Below, in pieces: positions 7,597-15,660 of a DNA stretch of 20,135 bases. The number at the start of each line of letters is the position of its first letter. Position 1 is the first letter of the stretch. The notes under the pieces were generated by a model that worked only from the letters and a program-made list of their open reading frames with translations, made no database searches and was not told where the DNA came from. Source of the stretch: Sulfurimonas sp. (GTDB lineage: Bacteria; Campylobacterota; Campylobacteria; Campylobacterales; Sulfurimonadaceae); the NCBI GenBank assembly GCA_002733945.2, contig NVXO02000005.1, positions 118,694-138,828 on the forward strand. Reading direction: 5' to 3'. The position numbers were made by a program, and so were the translations under genes.

Positions 7597-8022
7597 ATGG
7601 GTATCTTACTTATTACACTCGCATCAGCCTTGGTATTTGGGCTAGTTATATTTTTTATTTGTGAAGAGAAATCATTAACAAATGCAAACTTTTCAGATAT
7701 GAAAGGTCTTTTTACCGAAGAGCTTAAGCTCTCAGAATGTATGGCTGAATTTAATACTATTCGTTATATATTACTGTATGGTGCAATTCTTTTATTGTTT
7801 GACTTAATTGTTGTTCAGTTAGTATTTATTCCAAATAATTTTGGGGCTGCACAAATGATGGCTTATATCTTTATACCTTCTCTATTTGGATCATGGTTAA
7901 TTCTACTTGTTAAGTGGACATACCAGCCTGTTATTAAAGTTATCTCATCCTTGCTGTATGGTGCAGGATATATCGGAGCTGCTGTAATGGCATTTGGAAT
8001 TACTTATCTAACATCTATGTAA
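7597..8022 (+). CDS. Small membrane protein with NuoA-like central segment
   Basis: A 141-residue protein with four predicted membrane segments near 3-22, 56-77, 87-106 and 113-137. Its middle (KLSECMAEF, then RYILLYGAILLLFDLIVV) follows the pattern of NuoA, the small complex I subunit: a YEC/SEC loop, then RF/RY, a hydrophobic helix and FDLE. The acidic residue after FDL is replaced by Ile, and the C-terminus carries an extra helix pair compared with NuoA. No other nuo gene is nearby. It may be a remote NuoA relative or an unrelated protein with a similar helix. AAGGA lies 8 nt before ATG. An imperfect 7-bp stem (8036-8056) without a U-run follows the stop. The coding call is secure; function is not. 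Confidence 0.75.
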   Translation: MGILLITLASALVFGLVIFFICEEKSLTNANFSDMKGLFTEELKLSECMAEFNTIRYILLYGAILLLFDLIVVQLVFIPNNFGAAQMMAYIFIPSLFGSWLILLVKWTYQPVIKVISSLLYGAGYIGAAVMAFGITYLTSM

Positions 8023-8219
8023 TACACTTCTTGCGAAAGGGCAGAGATTGTCCTTTAACGACCTTCTTACCACTTCTAATCTCTATTATAGTAAGAAAAG
8101 TAAATTAAGGAGAATAGTAGGCTAGATGATATATTAGTAAAAGAACTAGAGAATATGTCTAAAAGGTTTATGTAGGTTTTTTATAATAATTATATTTGAT
8201 TGATTGTTTAGAAAAAGAG

Positions 8220-8294
8220 TGGTGACCCCGAGGAGAATTGAACTCCTGTAACATGGATGAAAACCATGGATCCTAACCGCTAGACGACGGGGCC
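8220..8294 (-). tRNA. tRNA-Glu (anticodon UUC)
   Basis: On the minus strand the 75-nt gene folds as a cloverleaf. The acceptor is GGCCCCG with CGGGGTC, followed by A and an encoded CCA. The anticodon stem CATGG/CCATG encloses TTTTCAT, giving anticodon TTC. The T-arm loop is TTCAATT. It lies 16 bp downstream of tRNA-Lys and is presumably cotranscribed with it. Confidence 0.96.
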
Positions 8295-8310
8295 ACTCTT
8301 GTTTTTGTTA

Positions 8311-8386
8311 TGGTGTCCTGTGATGGATTCGAACCATCGGCCACATCATTAAAAGTGACGTGCTCTACCAGCTGAGCTAACAAGAC
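8311..8386 (-). tRNA. tRNA-Lys (anticodon UUU)
   Basis: A 76-nt cloverleaf on the minus strand. The acceptor is GTCTTGT with ACAGGAC, followed by A and an encoded CCA. The D-arm is AGCTCAGCTGGTAGAGC. The anticodon loop CTTTTAA gives TTT, and the T-loop is TTCGAAT. It is the first gene of a two-tRNA unit behind a consensus promoter. Confidence 0.96.
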
Positions 8387-8413
8387 TTAGTCTCTTATTG
8401 TTAAGAGGTCGAA

Positions 8414-8442
8414 ATTATAGACAAATAGACAAAGGATGTCAA
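8414..8442 (-). promoter_or_regulatory. Consensus sigma-70 promoter of the tRNA-Lys/Glu unit
   Basis: On the minus strand TTGACA (8442-8437) and TATAAT (8419-8414) are separated by exactly 17 bp, a perfect housekeeping promoter. Between it and tRNA-Lys lies a small leader hairpin, CTCTTA-ACAA-TAAGAG, at about 8392-8407. Confidence 0.85.
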
Positions 8443-8510
8443 GTTAAACAGGCATGAATTGTGAAATTTGTAAAATTAAGTGTTATGGTTACATAATAAA
8501 GAATTAATTT

Positions 8511-8519
8511 TGATAAAAT
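8511..8519 (+). promoter_or_regulatory. Extended -10 promoter of batA, possibly leaderless
   Basis: TG-A-TAAAAT is an extended -10 box ending 8 nt before the A of the batA ATG, so the expected start point is at or one base before the start codon. There is no Shine-Dalgarno sequence. Alignment of the N-terminus with the second BatA (FEYPY near residue 6) supports the ATG at 8527. Confidence 0.45.
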
Positions 8520-8526
8520 ATGACTA

Positions 8527-9441
8527 ATGAATTACTATAGTTTTGAATACCCTTATCTTATTCTTTTACTCATTCCAATCATCTGGTGCTTATACAGATG
8601 TAGAGAATACTTACAACAGAGATACTTCGTACATTTACAATTTTTACCTGTTAAACGCAGCTTTATGAAAATAGAGTGGATTGTAAAAATCCTTATTTTT
8701 ATACTACTGTGTATTGCACTTGCTTCACCTGTTATCATTGATAAATCAAACCCTTACAATCGTAATGGAAAAGATATAGTCTTAGTTATAGATGCAAGTG
8801 GCTCGATGAATGCATCAGGTTTTGACGTTGACGATGAGTTTAGCCAAGGAGAGAGACTCTCTAGATTTTCTCTTACTAAAATAGTCGCTAAGAAGTTTAT
8901 ACAAAGTAGAGAGAGTGACAATGTTGGTATAGTCTTGTATGGGGACTTTGCATTTATCGCCTCACCTATTACATATGAGAAAGAGATAGTGGTAGATATG
9001 CTCTCTTATCTAAGTGAAGGCATGGCTGGACAAAATACAGCTATAGGCGAGGGTATCGCAATGGGGTTAAGAGCTTTTAAACACTCAAAAGCAAAAAATA
9101 AAGTGATGGTACTACTCAGTGACGGAGAGCATAACAGTGGCTCTATCTCACCAAAAGATGCTTTAGTGTTAGCAAAAAATGCAGATGTTAAGATTTATAC
9201 TATTGCTATAGGCGAAGCTGACTCAGCTTTGATGCACAAGATTGCTAAAGAGAGTGGGGGTGTTTATTATAGTGCTGTGAGTGCTAAAGAGTTACAAAAT
9301 GTATATAGTGCAATTGATAGACTCGAATCATCAAAGATTAGCTCAAAAGAGTATAAGCTAAAAGAGTACTATTTTCAAAGTTTACTACTTATAGCCTGTG
9401 GACTTTTACTTTTTTTACTTTATAGAGAGATAAAAAGATGA
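8527..9441 (+). CDS. batA: BatA-type vWA-domain membrane protein
   Basis: A 304-residue inner-membrane protein of the Bat (Bacteroides aerotolerance) type. There is a hydrophobic segment near 8-22 and another near 52-70. A von Willebrand A domain (about 82-270) follows, with a complete MIDAS metal site: D89-x-S91-x-S93 (DASGSMN), T171 (NTAIGEG) and D199 (LSDGEHN). A last membrane helix lies near 285-300. Bat proteins act with MoxR AAA+ ATPases, probably as metal-dependent adhesion or chaperone complexes at the envelope, though the mechanism is not established. It is the first gene of the operon. Its stop overlaps the batB start as ATGA. A paralogue begins at 20022. Confidence 0.9.
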   Translation: MNYYSFEYPYLILLLIPIIWCLYRCREYLQQRYFVHLQFLPVKRSFMKIEWIVKILIFILLCIALASPVIIDKSNPYNRNGKDIVLVIDASGSMNASGFDVDDEFSQGERLSRFSLTKIVAKKFIQSRESDNVGIVLYGDFAFIASPITYEKEIVVDMLSYLSEGMAGQNTAIGEGIAMGLRAFKHSKAKNKVMVLLSDGEHNSGSISPKDALVLAKNADVKIYTIAIGEADSALMHKIAKESGGVYYSAVSAKELQNVYSAIDRLESSKISSKEYKLKEYYFQSLLLIACGLLLFLLYREIKR

Positions 9442-10886
9442 ATATACTAAATCCTGAATACCTTTGGCTTTTACTCTTTTTAGTAGTAGCTTTTATGAAA
9501 AAAGACTTTAGAGTGCTGCGTTTAACTAGTTATGGTTATATCTTGAGTTTTATATTTATAGTTTTAGCCCTAACTCGCCCAGTGATAGAACAAGAACCCA
9601 TAAAAACGCAAGAACTTTTAAATGATGTAGTAATCGCACTAGATCTGTCATACTCTATGCAGGCAGAAGATATAACACCCTCGCGCTTAGCATTTGCTAA
9701 AACTACTTTAGAAACACTGGTAAAGAGCGAGCAGAAAAGTCGTTTTGGCGTACTTGGGTTTACTACAAATGCCATAATACTCTCACCTCTAACACAAGAT
9801 ACACAACTTCTTTTACATCTTTTTAACATGCTTGATGAAAAGCTCATTATGACAAAAGGTAGTAGTGTTATGCCTGCTTTAATCCTTGCTAGAAAAATGT
9901 CAAAGTCTCCTAGGGTGAGCGTTGTTTTACTTACAGATGGTGGGGATGAGTTAAACTATGAAGATGAAGCCTTGTATGCAAAGAAAAATAACTTACAAGT
10001 AAACACGATAATGATAGCCACAAAAAGTGGAGGCACACTAAGACTAGATAATGGTGAACTACTCAAAGATGAGATGGATGACATTGTAGTGAGTCGTGAG
10101 AATAGTGCTATTAGTATCATTAGTGAAGAGAGTGGAGGCATATATACTCATTCTCTTAGTGATATAATCTCAGCACTTCACTCTCAAAGAGATGATGAGT
10201 ATAAAAGTAATGTAACTATTGTACAAAATATGGAACTCTTTTATTATCTTGTAGGTTTAGCACTTTTTATATTTTTAGTGAGTGTTACTACTCTTAAACT
10301 CTATGTATTACCTTTTTTACTCTTTTTTGGAGTCTCAGTAGAAGCGAGTATTTTAGACTTTGCAAAAAATGAAAACAGAGTGGTGTTTGAACGGGCTGTA
10401 GCACTCTATAAAGATGGAGAGTATGAGAAAGCCTTATCTGCGTTTAGAAGTGTAAAATCAAGTAAAGCAGAGATAAAAGCCATTGTCTATTATAATAGTG
10501 CAAATTCTTTAGTTCGATTAAAAGAGTATGAAAAAGCACGAACAGCTTATAAAAAATCTTTAGCCTTGCACTATACAAAAATTGCAGATGAAAACCTTCA
10601 GTATATTCATGGTGTAGCTGAGGAAAAGCAGATGATTACCGGAGAACAAAAAAGTGCTAAAAAATCTAACCTAGCTAAAAAAAATGAGAGTTCTCAAAAA
10701 AAGAAAAAAGAGGGTGGTAGCTCAAATATGAAAGTGAGTGCTGCTGCTAGTAATGGTGCAAGTGAAAAGTCTAAAAAGAGTAAACAAGAATCAAGAGTCT
10801 CTCTTAATTCTGGTAAAGTAAAACTGAGTTCCAAACAGTATGAACTCATCAACAAAAGGCAAATAAATGAAATTAAACCTTGGTAG
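9438..10886 (+). CDS. batB: BatB/BatC fusion: vWA domain plus TPR region
   Basis: A 482-residue protein. Two N-terminal hydrophobic segments (about 7-20 and 33-48) precede a vWA domain (about 62-230). Its MIDAS is D69-x-S71-x-S73 (DLSYSMQ) with D167 (LTDGGDE); the usual Thr position reads KGSSVMP, so Ser may substitute. Two membrane helices follow (about 262-302). The C-terminal third has TPR-like helices (FERAVALYKDGEYEKALSAF and SANSLVRLKEYEKARTAY), the part encoded by batC in some genomes. A Ser/Lys-rich low-complexity tail (about 410-482) ends the protein. The ATG overlaps batA by 4 bp, and the end overlaps batD by 20 bp, so translation is coupled throughout. Confidence 0.9.
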   Translation: MNILNPEYLWLLLFLVVAFMKKDFRVLRLTSYGYILSFIFIVLALTRPVIEQEPIKTQELLNDVVIALDLSYSMQAEDITPSRLAFAKTTLETLVKSEQKSRFGVLGFTTNAIILSPLTQDTQLLLHLFNMLDEKLIMTKGSSVMPALILARKMSKSPRVSVVLLTDGGDELNYEDEALYAKKNNLQVNTIMIATKSGGTLRLDNGELLKDEMDDIVVSRENSAISIISEESGGIYTHSLSDIISALHSQRDDEYKSNVTIVQNMELFYYLVGLALFIFLVSVTTLKLYVLPFLLFFGVSVEASILDFAKNENRVVFERAVALYKDGEYEKALSAFRSVKSSKAEIKAIVYYNSANSLVRLKEYEKARTAYKKSLALHYTKIADENLQYIHGVAEEKQMITGEQKSAKKSNLAKKNESSQKKKKEGGSSNMKVSAAASNGASEKSKKSKQESRVSLNSGKVKLSSKQYELINKRQINEIKPW

Positions 10887-11982
10887 ATTTATACTTTTTC
10901 TTTTTCTTTTTACTCCACTAATACAAGCTTCGGAGTATCAGTGGCGTGTGCAAGTTAATAAAAAAGAAGCACATGTAAACGAAGCACATGTAAACGAAGC
11001 AATACACTTGCACTATAGCTGTGACTATAGTGATAGTGCAGAGCTTTATGTAATAGAATTTAATCCCACAACTGATAATAAAAACTACAAGATAGAGATA
11101 CTAAGAGAAGATGAAAGAATTGTAAATGGAAAGAAAATAAATGAGTACGAATTTGTTCTTTTTGTAAAAAAAGCGGGACAATTCTCTTTATCACTTGATA
11201 CACTTATGAAAAAGACAAACAAAGATTCTATAGAAAACGGAATGCTTGGCCGTGACAATGCTAACTATGAGGAGTTTTCACTTTATCCATACAAACAAAA
11301 AAGTATAGAAGTAAATATTTTAGAGACACAGAGTCCTATGGTGGGGGAGTTTACTCTTAGTGTAAAAAAAGATAAAGCAACAATAGAAGCATATGAGCCT
11401 TACCATTTAGAGTTTCTTGTGAGTGGACTAGGAGACTTTCAAGTTTTTAAGGATGTAGCTTACAAGATAGAAGGTGTTGAGGTTTTTAGTGAAGAAGCAA
11501 AAGAAGAGATAGTTTTAACAGCGGATGGTTACAAAGGAACTTGGAGAAAGAAGTTTGCTTTTGTAAGTGATAAAAACTTTAGCATACCCGCTTTAGAAAC
11601 TAAGTACTTTGACCTCAAAGAGAAAAAACTCAAAACACTCCGTTTTGATGGTTTAGATATAGTTGTGAGTCCTGCAAAGTTTAAAAAAGAGCAACTACTT
11701 GATCCTAAAGAAGAAGTACTGACATTTGATAAAAGTTATCTTTATTATCTATTAACATTTCTTGCTGGTTTTTTAGTAGCAAAAATAAAGTTTATCAAAC
11801 CTAAAGTTCAAGATAGTGATGAAAAACTTTTTTGTAAACGAGTGAAAGAAGTAGATAGCTTAGAAAAACTAAGTTTTATTTTAGTGACACAAGATGCAAA
11901 AAAGTATGAAAAAATTATTTCTGCTATTGACCTAAAAGAACTTACATCCTTAAAAAAGCTTAAGAACTTAATATGTAGTTAA
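10867..11982 (+). CDS. batD: BatD-like protein, copy 1
   Basis: A 371-residue protein with a Sec signal peptide (about 1-21), a periplasmic beta-rich region, one membrane helix near 291-309 and a cytoplasmic tail of about 60 residues. It is clearly paralogous to the protein at 16641: shared blocks include YVNEA/HVNEA, FNP..DN, GEFTL and the C-terminal DAKKYE...KELTSLKK. It is shorter than many BatD proteins. BatD is thought to be the periplasmic partner of the BatA/BatB vWA proteins. An exact 15-bp tandem duplication near the N-terminus doubles HVNEA. The ATG at 10867 overlaps batB by 20 bp and has AAGG 8 nt upstream. The stop is followed by a 46-bp AT-rich gap before the lipoprotein gene. 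Confidence 0.85.
   Translation: MKLNLGRFILFLFLFTPLIQASEYQWRVQVNKKEAHVNEAHVNEAIHLHYSCDYSDSAELYVIEFNPTTDNKNYKIEILREDERIVNGKKINEYEFVLFVKKAGQFSLSLDTLMKKTNKDSIENGMLGRDNANYEEFSLYPYKQKSIEVNILETQSPMVGEFTLSVKKDKATIEAYEPYHLEFLVSGLGDFQVFKDVAYKIEGVEVFSEEAKEEIVLTADGYKGTWRKKFAFVSDKNFSIPALETKYFDLKEKKLKTLRFDGLDIVVSPAKFKKEQLLDPKEEVLTFDKSYLYYLLTFLAGFLVAKIKFIKPKVQDSDEKLFCKRVKEVDSLEKLSFILVTQDAKKYEKIISAIDLKELTSLKKLKNLICS
10966..10995 (+). repeat. 15-bp tandem duplication inside batD copy 1
   Basis: GAAGCACATGTAAAC occurs twice in a row (10966-10980 and 10981-10995), followed by a third GAAGC. It adds one EAHVN unit. The paralogue at 16641 has a single unit (TAYVNEA), so the duplication arose after the copies separated. 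Confidence 0.93.
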
Positions 11983-12028
11983 TTACAATTTAACTACAAT
12001 TAATAAAAAACATAGGAAATAATTATAA

Positions 12029-13027
12029 ATGAAGAACTTTTTAGGACTATCTTTAGGTATATTACTAGTTTTGAGTGGTTGTGCTCAAAAAGTAGGTATA
12101 AAGGCACTGGAACCTGCTGAGGTAGATAGAGTAGCAAATACTAAAAAGATTACAGTAACTAACTTTAGCCGTGATAGTGTTGGTTTATCAAGAAAAATAG
12201 AAGCAAATCTTGCAAAATTTCGTATAGATGACAAAAAATACTTTACTTTAGTCAGTCGAAATGACTTTGATAAAATTCTCAAAGAGCAGCATGCTCAAAA
12301 CAGTGGTTTAGTTGACCCTACAACTGTGGTAGAAGTAGGGCAACTCATAGGTGCTGAGGCAATTATTAATGGTAATGTTGGCAGAGCAACATCTCAGGAC
12401 ACTTACTTTTATGAAAAGAGAGTCAGATGTGCAGATAAAGAGTGTAAAAGTCAAGTAAAGTATAAGGTAAGGTGTAAAAAAAGAGTTGTAGGTCTCTCAA
12501 GTGAACTGCGTATCGTTGATGTACAAAAAGGTGATGTAATATTTGCGGATACCTTTAGTGATACTGCTGTATATAAGCAGTGTAGTGATGATCAAAGAGT
12601 ATTACCGTCAACAGAGATAGCTGCACAAAATTTAGCAAGAAGTATGGCAGCTAAGTTTACATACAAACTAACACCACATTATAAACATTTTCAAGTGGCT
12701 TTACTTGAGGACCCTGACTTAGACTATACTGATAAACAAGAAGAGTTGTTAGAAGTCTCTTTAGAGTATATCGAGCAAGAGCGTTATGATAAGGCAGAAA
12801 AGTTACTCATTCGTTTAGTAGATGCAACCAGGTCTCAGTCTTATGTACCTTTTTACAACCTCGGTGTTATCTCAGAGGCAAGAGGAAAGTATGTAGATGC
12901 AAAAGAGTACTATGGGTATGCTGACAACTTAATGGTGGCTCCTGTTGAAGAGATTAACGAGGCGATAGTGAGAATAGATAGACTCATAGTAAAGCGTGAA
13001 AGAACGCGAGAACAGATTAACAGATAA
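12029..13027 (+). CDS. CsgG-like outer-membrane lipoprotein with TPR tail
   Basis: A 332-residue lipoprotein with a signal peptide and lipobox LSGC (Cys18). Residues about 38-215 resemble the CsgG/LpoB-type periplasmic fold: ITVTNFSRDS, then LVSRNDFDKILKEQ and GAEAIINGNVGRA, which match the sequence of strand, helix and GAD..I.G.i motifs seen in that family. A cluster of four cysteines (RCADKEC, later RC, then Cys in YKQCSDD) sits in the middle. The C-terminus (about 240-310) has TPR-like helices (YIEQERYDKAEKLL, FYNLGVISEARGKYVDAKEYY). It is followed after 8 bp by an LPP20-family lipoprotein, a common pairing. The likely role is envelope assembly or export at the outer membrane; the substrate is unknown. 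AGGA lies 11 nt before ATG, a weak site. Confidence 0.82.
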   Translation: MKNFLGLSLGILLVLSGCAQKVGIKALEPAEVDRVANTKKITVTNFSRDSVGLSRKIEANLAKFRIDDKKYFTLVSRNDFDKILKEQHAQNSGLVDPTTVVEVGQLIGAEAIINGNVGRATSQDTYFYEKRVRCADKECKSQVKYKVRCKKRVVGLSSELRIVDVQKGDVIFADTFSDTAVYKQCSDDQRVLPSTEIAAQNLARSMAAKFTYKLTPHYKHFQVALLEDPDLDYTDKQEELLEVSLEYIEQERYDKAEKLLIRLVDATRSQSYVPFYNLGVISEARGKYVDAKEYYGYADNLMVAPVEEINEAIVRIDRLIVKRERTREQINR

Positions 13028-13035
13028 GGCTTAGT

Positions 13036-14037
13036 GTGAAGTATATATTTTTAATAGTAGTGACGGTTTTATTAATGCTGAGTGGGTGTGCAGGGTCAAA
13101 ACCACAAGTTCTTGTAAAAGAGAAGATTTTACCTTCTTGGTATACAAATCCTCCACTCTCAAATGAACAAGAACTCTATGTATTAGGAGAAGGTAAGGAC
13201 AAAAAAGAGGCGATAGCAGAAGCTCTCTCTTTAATGGCTTCAACACTGAGTGTATCTATCTCTTCAAACTATAATGCCAAGACTGAGGTAAGAGAAGGTT
13301 CTGTAAACAGTAGTGATGGAGTATATAAAAGTGACATCACAAGTAAGGTACAAGAGATTCGTATCAGTAGTTATGATGTTTTGTATGCTGCATCACTTGG
13401 ATTTAAACGCTACACTGTACTCATCACGTCTAAAAAAACGAAACTTTTTAAAAGTATGGTTCGTGAGTTAGATCAGAAGTTTGCTCTTATACAAAGTGAG
13501 AGAAAGTCTCTTGCCGGGGCAAATGCACTTGATAAACTCTTTTTTTATAGAAAACAAAAGAAAAGTTTACAAAACCTTCCAAATACTCTTATAGTTATGA
13601 ACTCTCTTAAGCCTGCGTTTGAAGGGGATGAGTATATTCGTAAAACGCAGGAGATAGGTTTCGCTTATCAAGAGATAATACAAAACATAAGTTTCTCAAT
13701 CGACTCAAATGCACTTGCCTCAAACCTAAAAGCACCCTTAGCAAAAGGTATAAGCGAGAGACGACTCAAAATGAAACAAGCAAATAGTCCTGAACACTTT
13801 AGTGTGTATGTAACAAGTAGTATTGAAAAGGCACAGGCCTACGGTTTTTGGCTTGCACGAAGTGAAGTGACTATCAAAACGAAAGACTATAAAGGTGTTA
13901 TCGTTGGCTCAAACACACTTCAAATCATAGGACAATCCTCACAAAGTTTTGCAATCGCTAAACAAAATGTTGCGTTTAGACTGGGCATACTTATAGAAAA
14001 AGAGGGTATTTCAAAGGTTTTAGGGCTTGATATTTAA
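13036..14037 (+). CDS. LPP20-family lipoprotein
   Basis: A 333-residue lipoprotein with a signal peptide and lipobox LSGCAG (Cys18). The segment from about 34 to 150 (PSWYTNPP, YVLGEGKDKKEAIAEALS, then FKRYTVLITSKK) has the LPP20 pattern: a W-x-x-PP opening, a G.G....eA...A helix and a long strand-rich end. LPP20 proteins include Helicobacter Lpp20 and the flagellar FlgP group; which role applies here cannot be told. The start is GTG at 13036, 8 bp after the CsgG-like gene, with AAGG about 8 nt upstream. It is the last gene of the Bat operon. The region beyond about 170 is unassigned. Confidence 0.83.
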   Translation: MKYIFLIVVTVLLMLSGCAGSKPQVLVKEKILPSWYTNPPLSNEQELYVLGEGKDKKEAIAEALSLMASTLSVSISSNYNAKTEVREGSVNSSDGVYKSDITSKVQEIRISSYDVLYAASLGFKRYTVLITSKKTKLFKSMVRELDQKFALIQSERKSLAGANALDKLFFYRKQKKSLQNLPNTLIVMNSLKPAFEGDEYIRKTQEIGFAYQEIIQNISFSIDSNALASNLKAPLAKGISERRLKMKQANSPEHFSVYVTSSIEKAQAYGFWLARSEVTIKTKDYKGVIVGSNTLQIIGQSSQSFAIAKQNVAFRLGILIEKEGISKVLGLDI

Positions 14038-14412
14038 GCTCATTTACATTCTTTTAATGGATATATAACAAATAATGCTCATTTATGCTCCAATAATGGC
14101 AATTATATTCTTAAAAGGACATATTTCTCTTAAGAATTAAAATCAAAAAAACTCAAAATATATTGATAATATGCCAAATCATCATAAAACCTAGTAAATA
14201 TGAGAATAATCTTCCCTTAGATGTGACATATTTTTGTTCTTTTAAAAATATAATTTAAAGTTATAATCAATATAATATTAATGAATAAATAGTTGTATGC
14301 CTAAATAAACTTTATATCAATTCTGAACTCTTCACTATATACTATTCTTGTCGTTTATTCTTTTAATTTACTTGATTATACTTTGTCTAGTTTATAGGGG
14401 ACATTCCAGTAT
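14038..14412 (+). other. AT-rich convergent intergenic region, no gene seen
   Basis: This 375-bp gap lies between two converging genes. It has stops in all frames and no tRNA-like fold. GCTCATTTA occurs twice near its left end. An 8-bp inverted repeat, ATTCTTAA/TTAAGAAT with a 15-nt loop, spans 14107-14137 but has no U-run. A GGGGACA motif at 14397-14403, just beyond the ald stop, recalls the GGGGACAG repeats on the other side of ald. Confidence 0.6.
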
Positions 14413-15522
14413 CTAAAAAGTGTCAAAATCAGGCTGTTCTTTATACTCAAAGCCATGTGCCTCTGCCACAGCAGAATTGTAAAGCTCACCATTGTAGGTA
14501 TTTAGGGCTGAGCGCATTGGCGCATTAGTCACAACAGAGATGCCCTCTTTAGCTAATGATTTAACAAACTCAAGGGTAGAATAGGTAAGTGCATATGTGG
14601 AAGTACGAGGATAGGCTCCTGGCATATTTGCAACACAATAGTGTACTATCTCTTCTTTTATAAAAGTAGGTTCACTATGTGTTGTCGCATGTGAACTCTC
14701 AAAACAGCCCCCTTGATCGATAGAAACATCAACTAAGACCGAACCTTTTTTCATTACTTTAAGCATCTCTGTAGTGATGAGTTTAGGAGCTTTAGCTCCG
14801 GGTATAAGTACCGTACCTATCAGCACATCCATCTCAGGAAGTAATATTTCAATGGTTCTTTTATTTGAATATAAAACTTCTACATTCGCAGGAAGCACAT
14901 CTTTTAAGTAAGACAATCGCTCTACATTTATGTCTAAGATACTCACCTTTGCCCCTAAACCCGCAGCAATTTCAGCAGCAGCTTTACCCGCAATACCACC
15001 ACCTAAAATCAAAACCTTTGCAGAAAAAGTACCGTTTACTCCAGACATTAAAATTCCTGATCCTCCTTGATAAGATCCTAGATGAATCCCCGCCATGATG
15101 GGAGCCATCTTTCCTGCGACTTCACTCATTGGCTCTAAGAGAGGTAGTCGCTTATTTAGACTCAGAGTCTCATAAGCAAAGGCCGTGATTTTGCGCTCTA
15201 GTAAAAATTCTGTCTGAGCTTTATCTGCTGCAAGATGTAAATAGGTAAAGAGAATCTGTCCCTCTTTGAAGAGCCCGTATTCACTTTTTATTGGCTCTTT
15301 TACTTTGACTATCATCTCAGCTTTATCAAATAAAATCTTAGCTTTCTCACAAATAACAGCTCCACATTTAAGATAATCTTCATCTAAAAAACCACTACCC
15401 ACACCTGCATTTTTTTCAATAAAAACTTCATGACCACAGTCAATAAGTTCGGCCACAGCCTCAGGAGTCATCGAAATACGGTACTCTTCTATTTTAATTT
15501 CTTTAGGAACACCTATCTTCAT
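14413..15522 (-). CDS. ald: Alanine dehydrogenase (NAD+)
   Basis: This cytosolic enzyme converts L-alanine and NAD+ to pyruvate, ammonium and NADH, or the reverse. The 369 residues match the family length. R15 (EYRISMTP) and K75 (KVKEP) are the substrate-binding residues and H96 (YLHLAADK) the catalytic base. The Rossmann nucleotide loop is GGGIAG at 174-179, and D269 (VDVSIDQGG) is the second catalytic acid. The C-terminal half has VANMPGAYPRTSTYALT. A GTG at 15525 is also in frame, but AAAGGA sits 6 nt from the ATG at 15522 and only 3 nt from the GTG, so ATG is preferred. The gene stands alone, pointing away from the toxin-antitoxin side. It may link to nitrogen use alongside amtB, but that is inference. 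Confidence 0.95.
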   Translation of the reverse strand: MKIGVPKEIKIEEYRISMTPEAVAELIDCGHEVFIEKNAGVGSGFLDEDYLKCGAVICEKAKILFDKAEMIVKVKEPIKSEYGLFKEGQILFTYLHLAADKAQTEFLLERKITAFAYETLSLNKRLPLLEPMSEVAGKMAPIMAGIHLGSYQGGSGILMSGVNGTFSAKVLILGGGIAGKAAAEIAAGLGAKVSILDINVERLSYLKDVLPANVEVLYSNKRTIEILLPEMDVLIGTVLIPGAKAPKLITTEMLKVMKKGSVLVDVSIDQGGCFESSHATTHSEPTFIKEEIVHYCVANMPGAYPRTSTYALTYSTLEFVKSLAKEGISVVTNAPMRSALNTYNGELYNSAVAEAHGFEYKEQPDFDTF

Positions 15523-15536
15523 CACTTATCCTTTAA

Positions 15537-15549
15537 TACAATATTTGTA
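15537..15549 (-). promoter_or_regulatory. Inverted repeat in the ald leader
   Basis: TACAA-TAT-TTGTA is a perfect 13-bp dyad, 15-27 bp upstream of the ald ATG and just before its ribosome binding site. It could be an operator. The call rests on symmetry alone in AT-rich DNA. Confidence 0.25.
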
Positions 15550-15660
15550 CTATGATAGTCTAGTAAAATTAACAAAGAACTTTCATTTGATAGAACTATA
15601 AAAAATGGCAAATATTAACTGTAGTGACCAAGCAAGCTTTTAGCTAAAATTCGAATATGA

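Noticed and set aside
8036..8056. Terminator after the NuoA-like gene
   Set aside because: The 7-bp stem (AAAGGGC/GTCCTTT, one wobble) is not followed by a U-run.
10630..10860. Frameshift or foreign insert at the Lys/Ser-rich end of batB
   Set aside because: The frame stays open and the low-complexity tail is common after the TPR region of BatB/BatC proteins. Coupling to batD is intact.
14107..14137. Terminator between the LPP20 gene and ald
   Set aside because: The 8-bp AT-rich stem has a 15-nt loop and no U-run on either strand.
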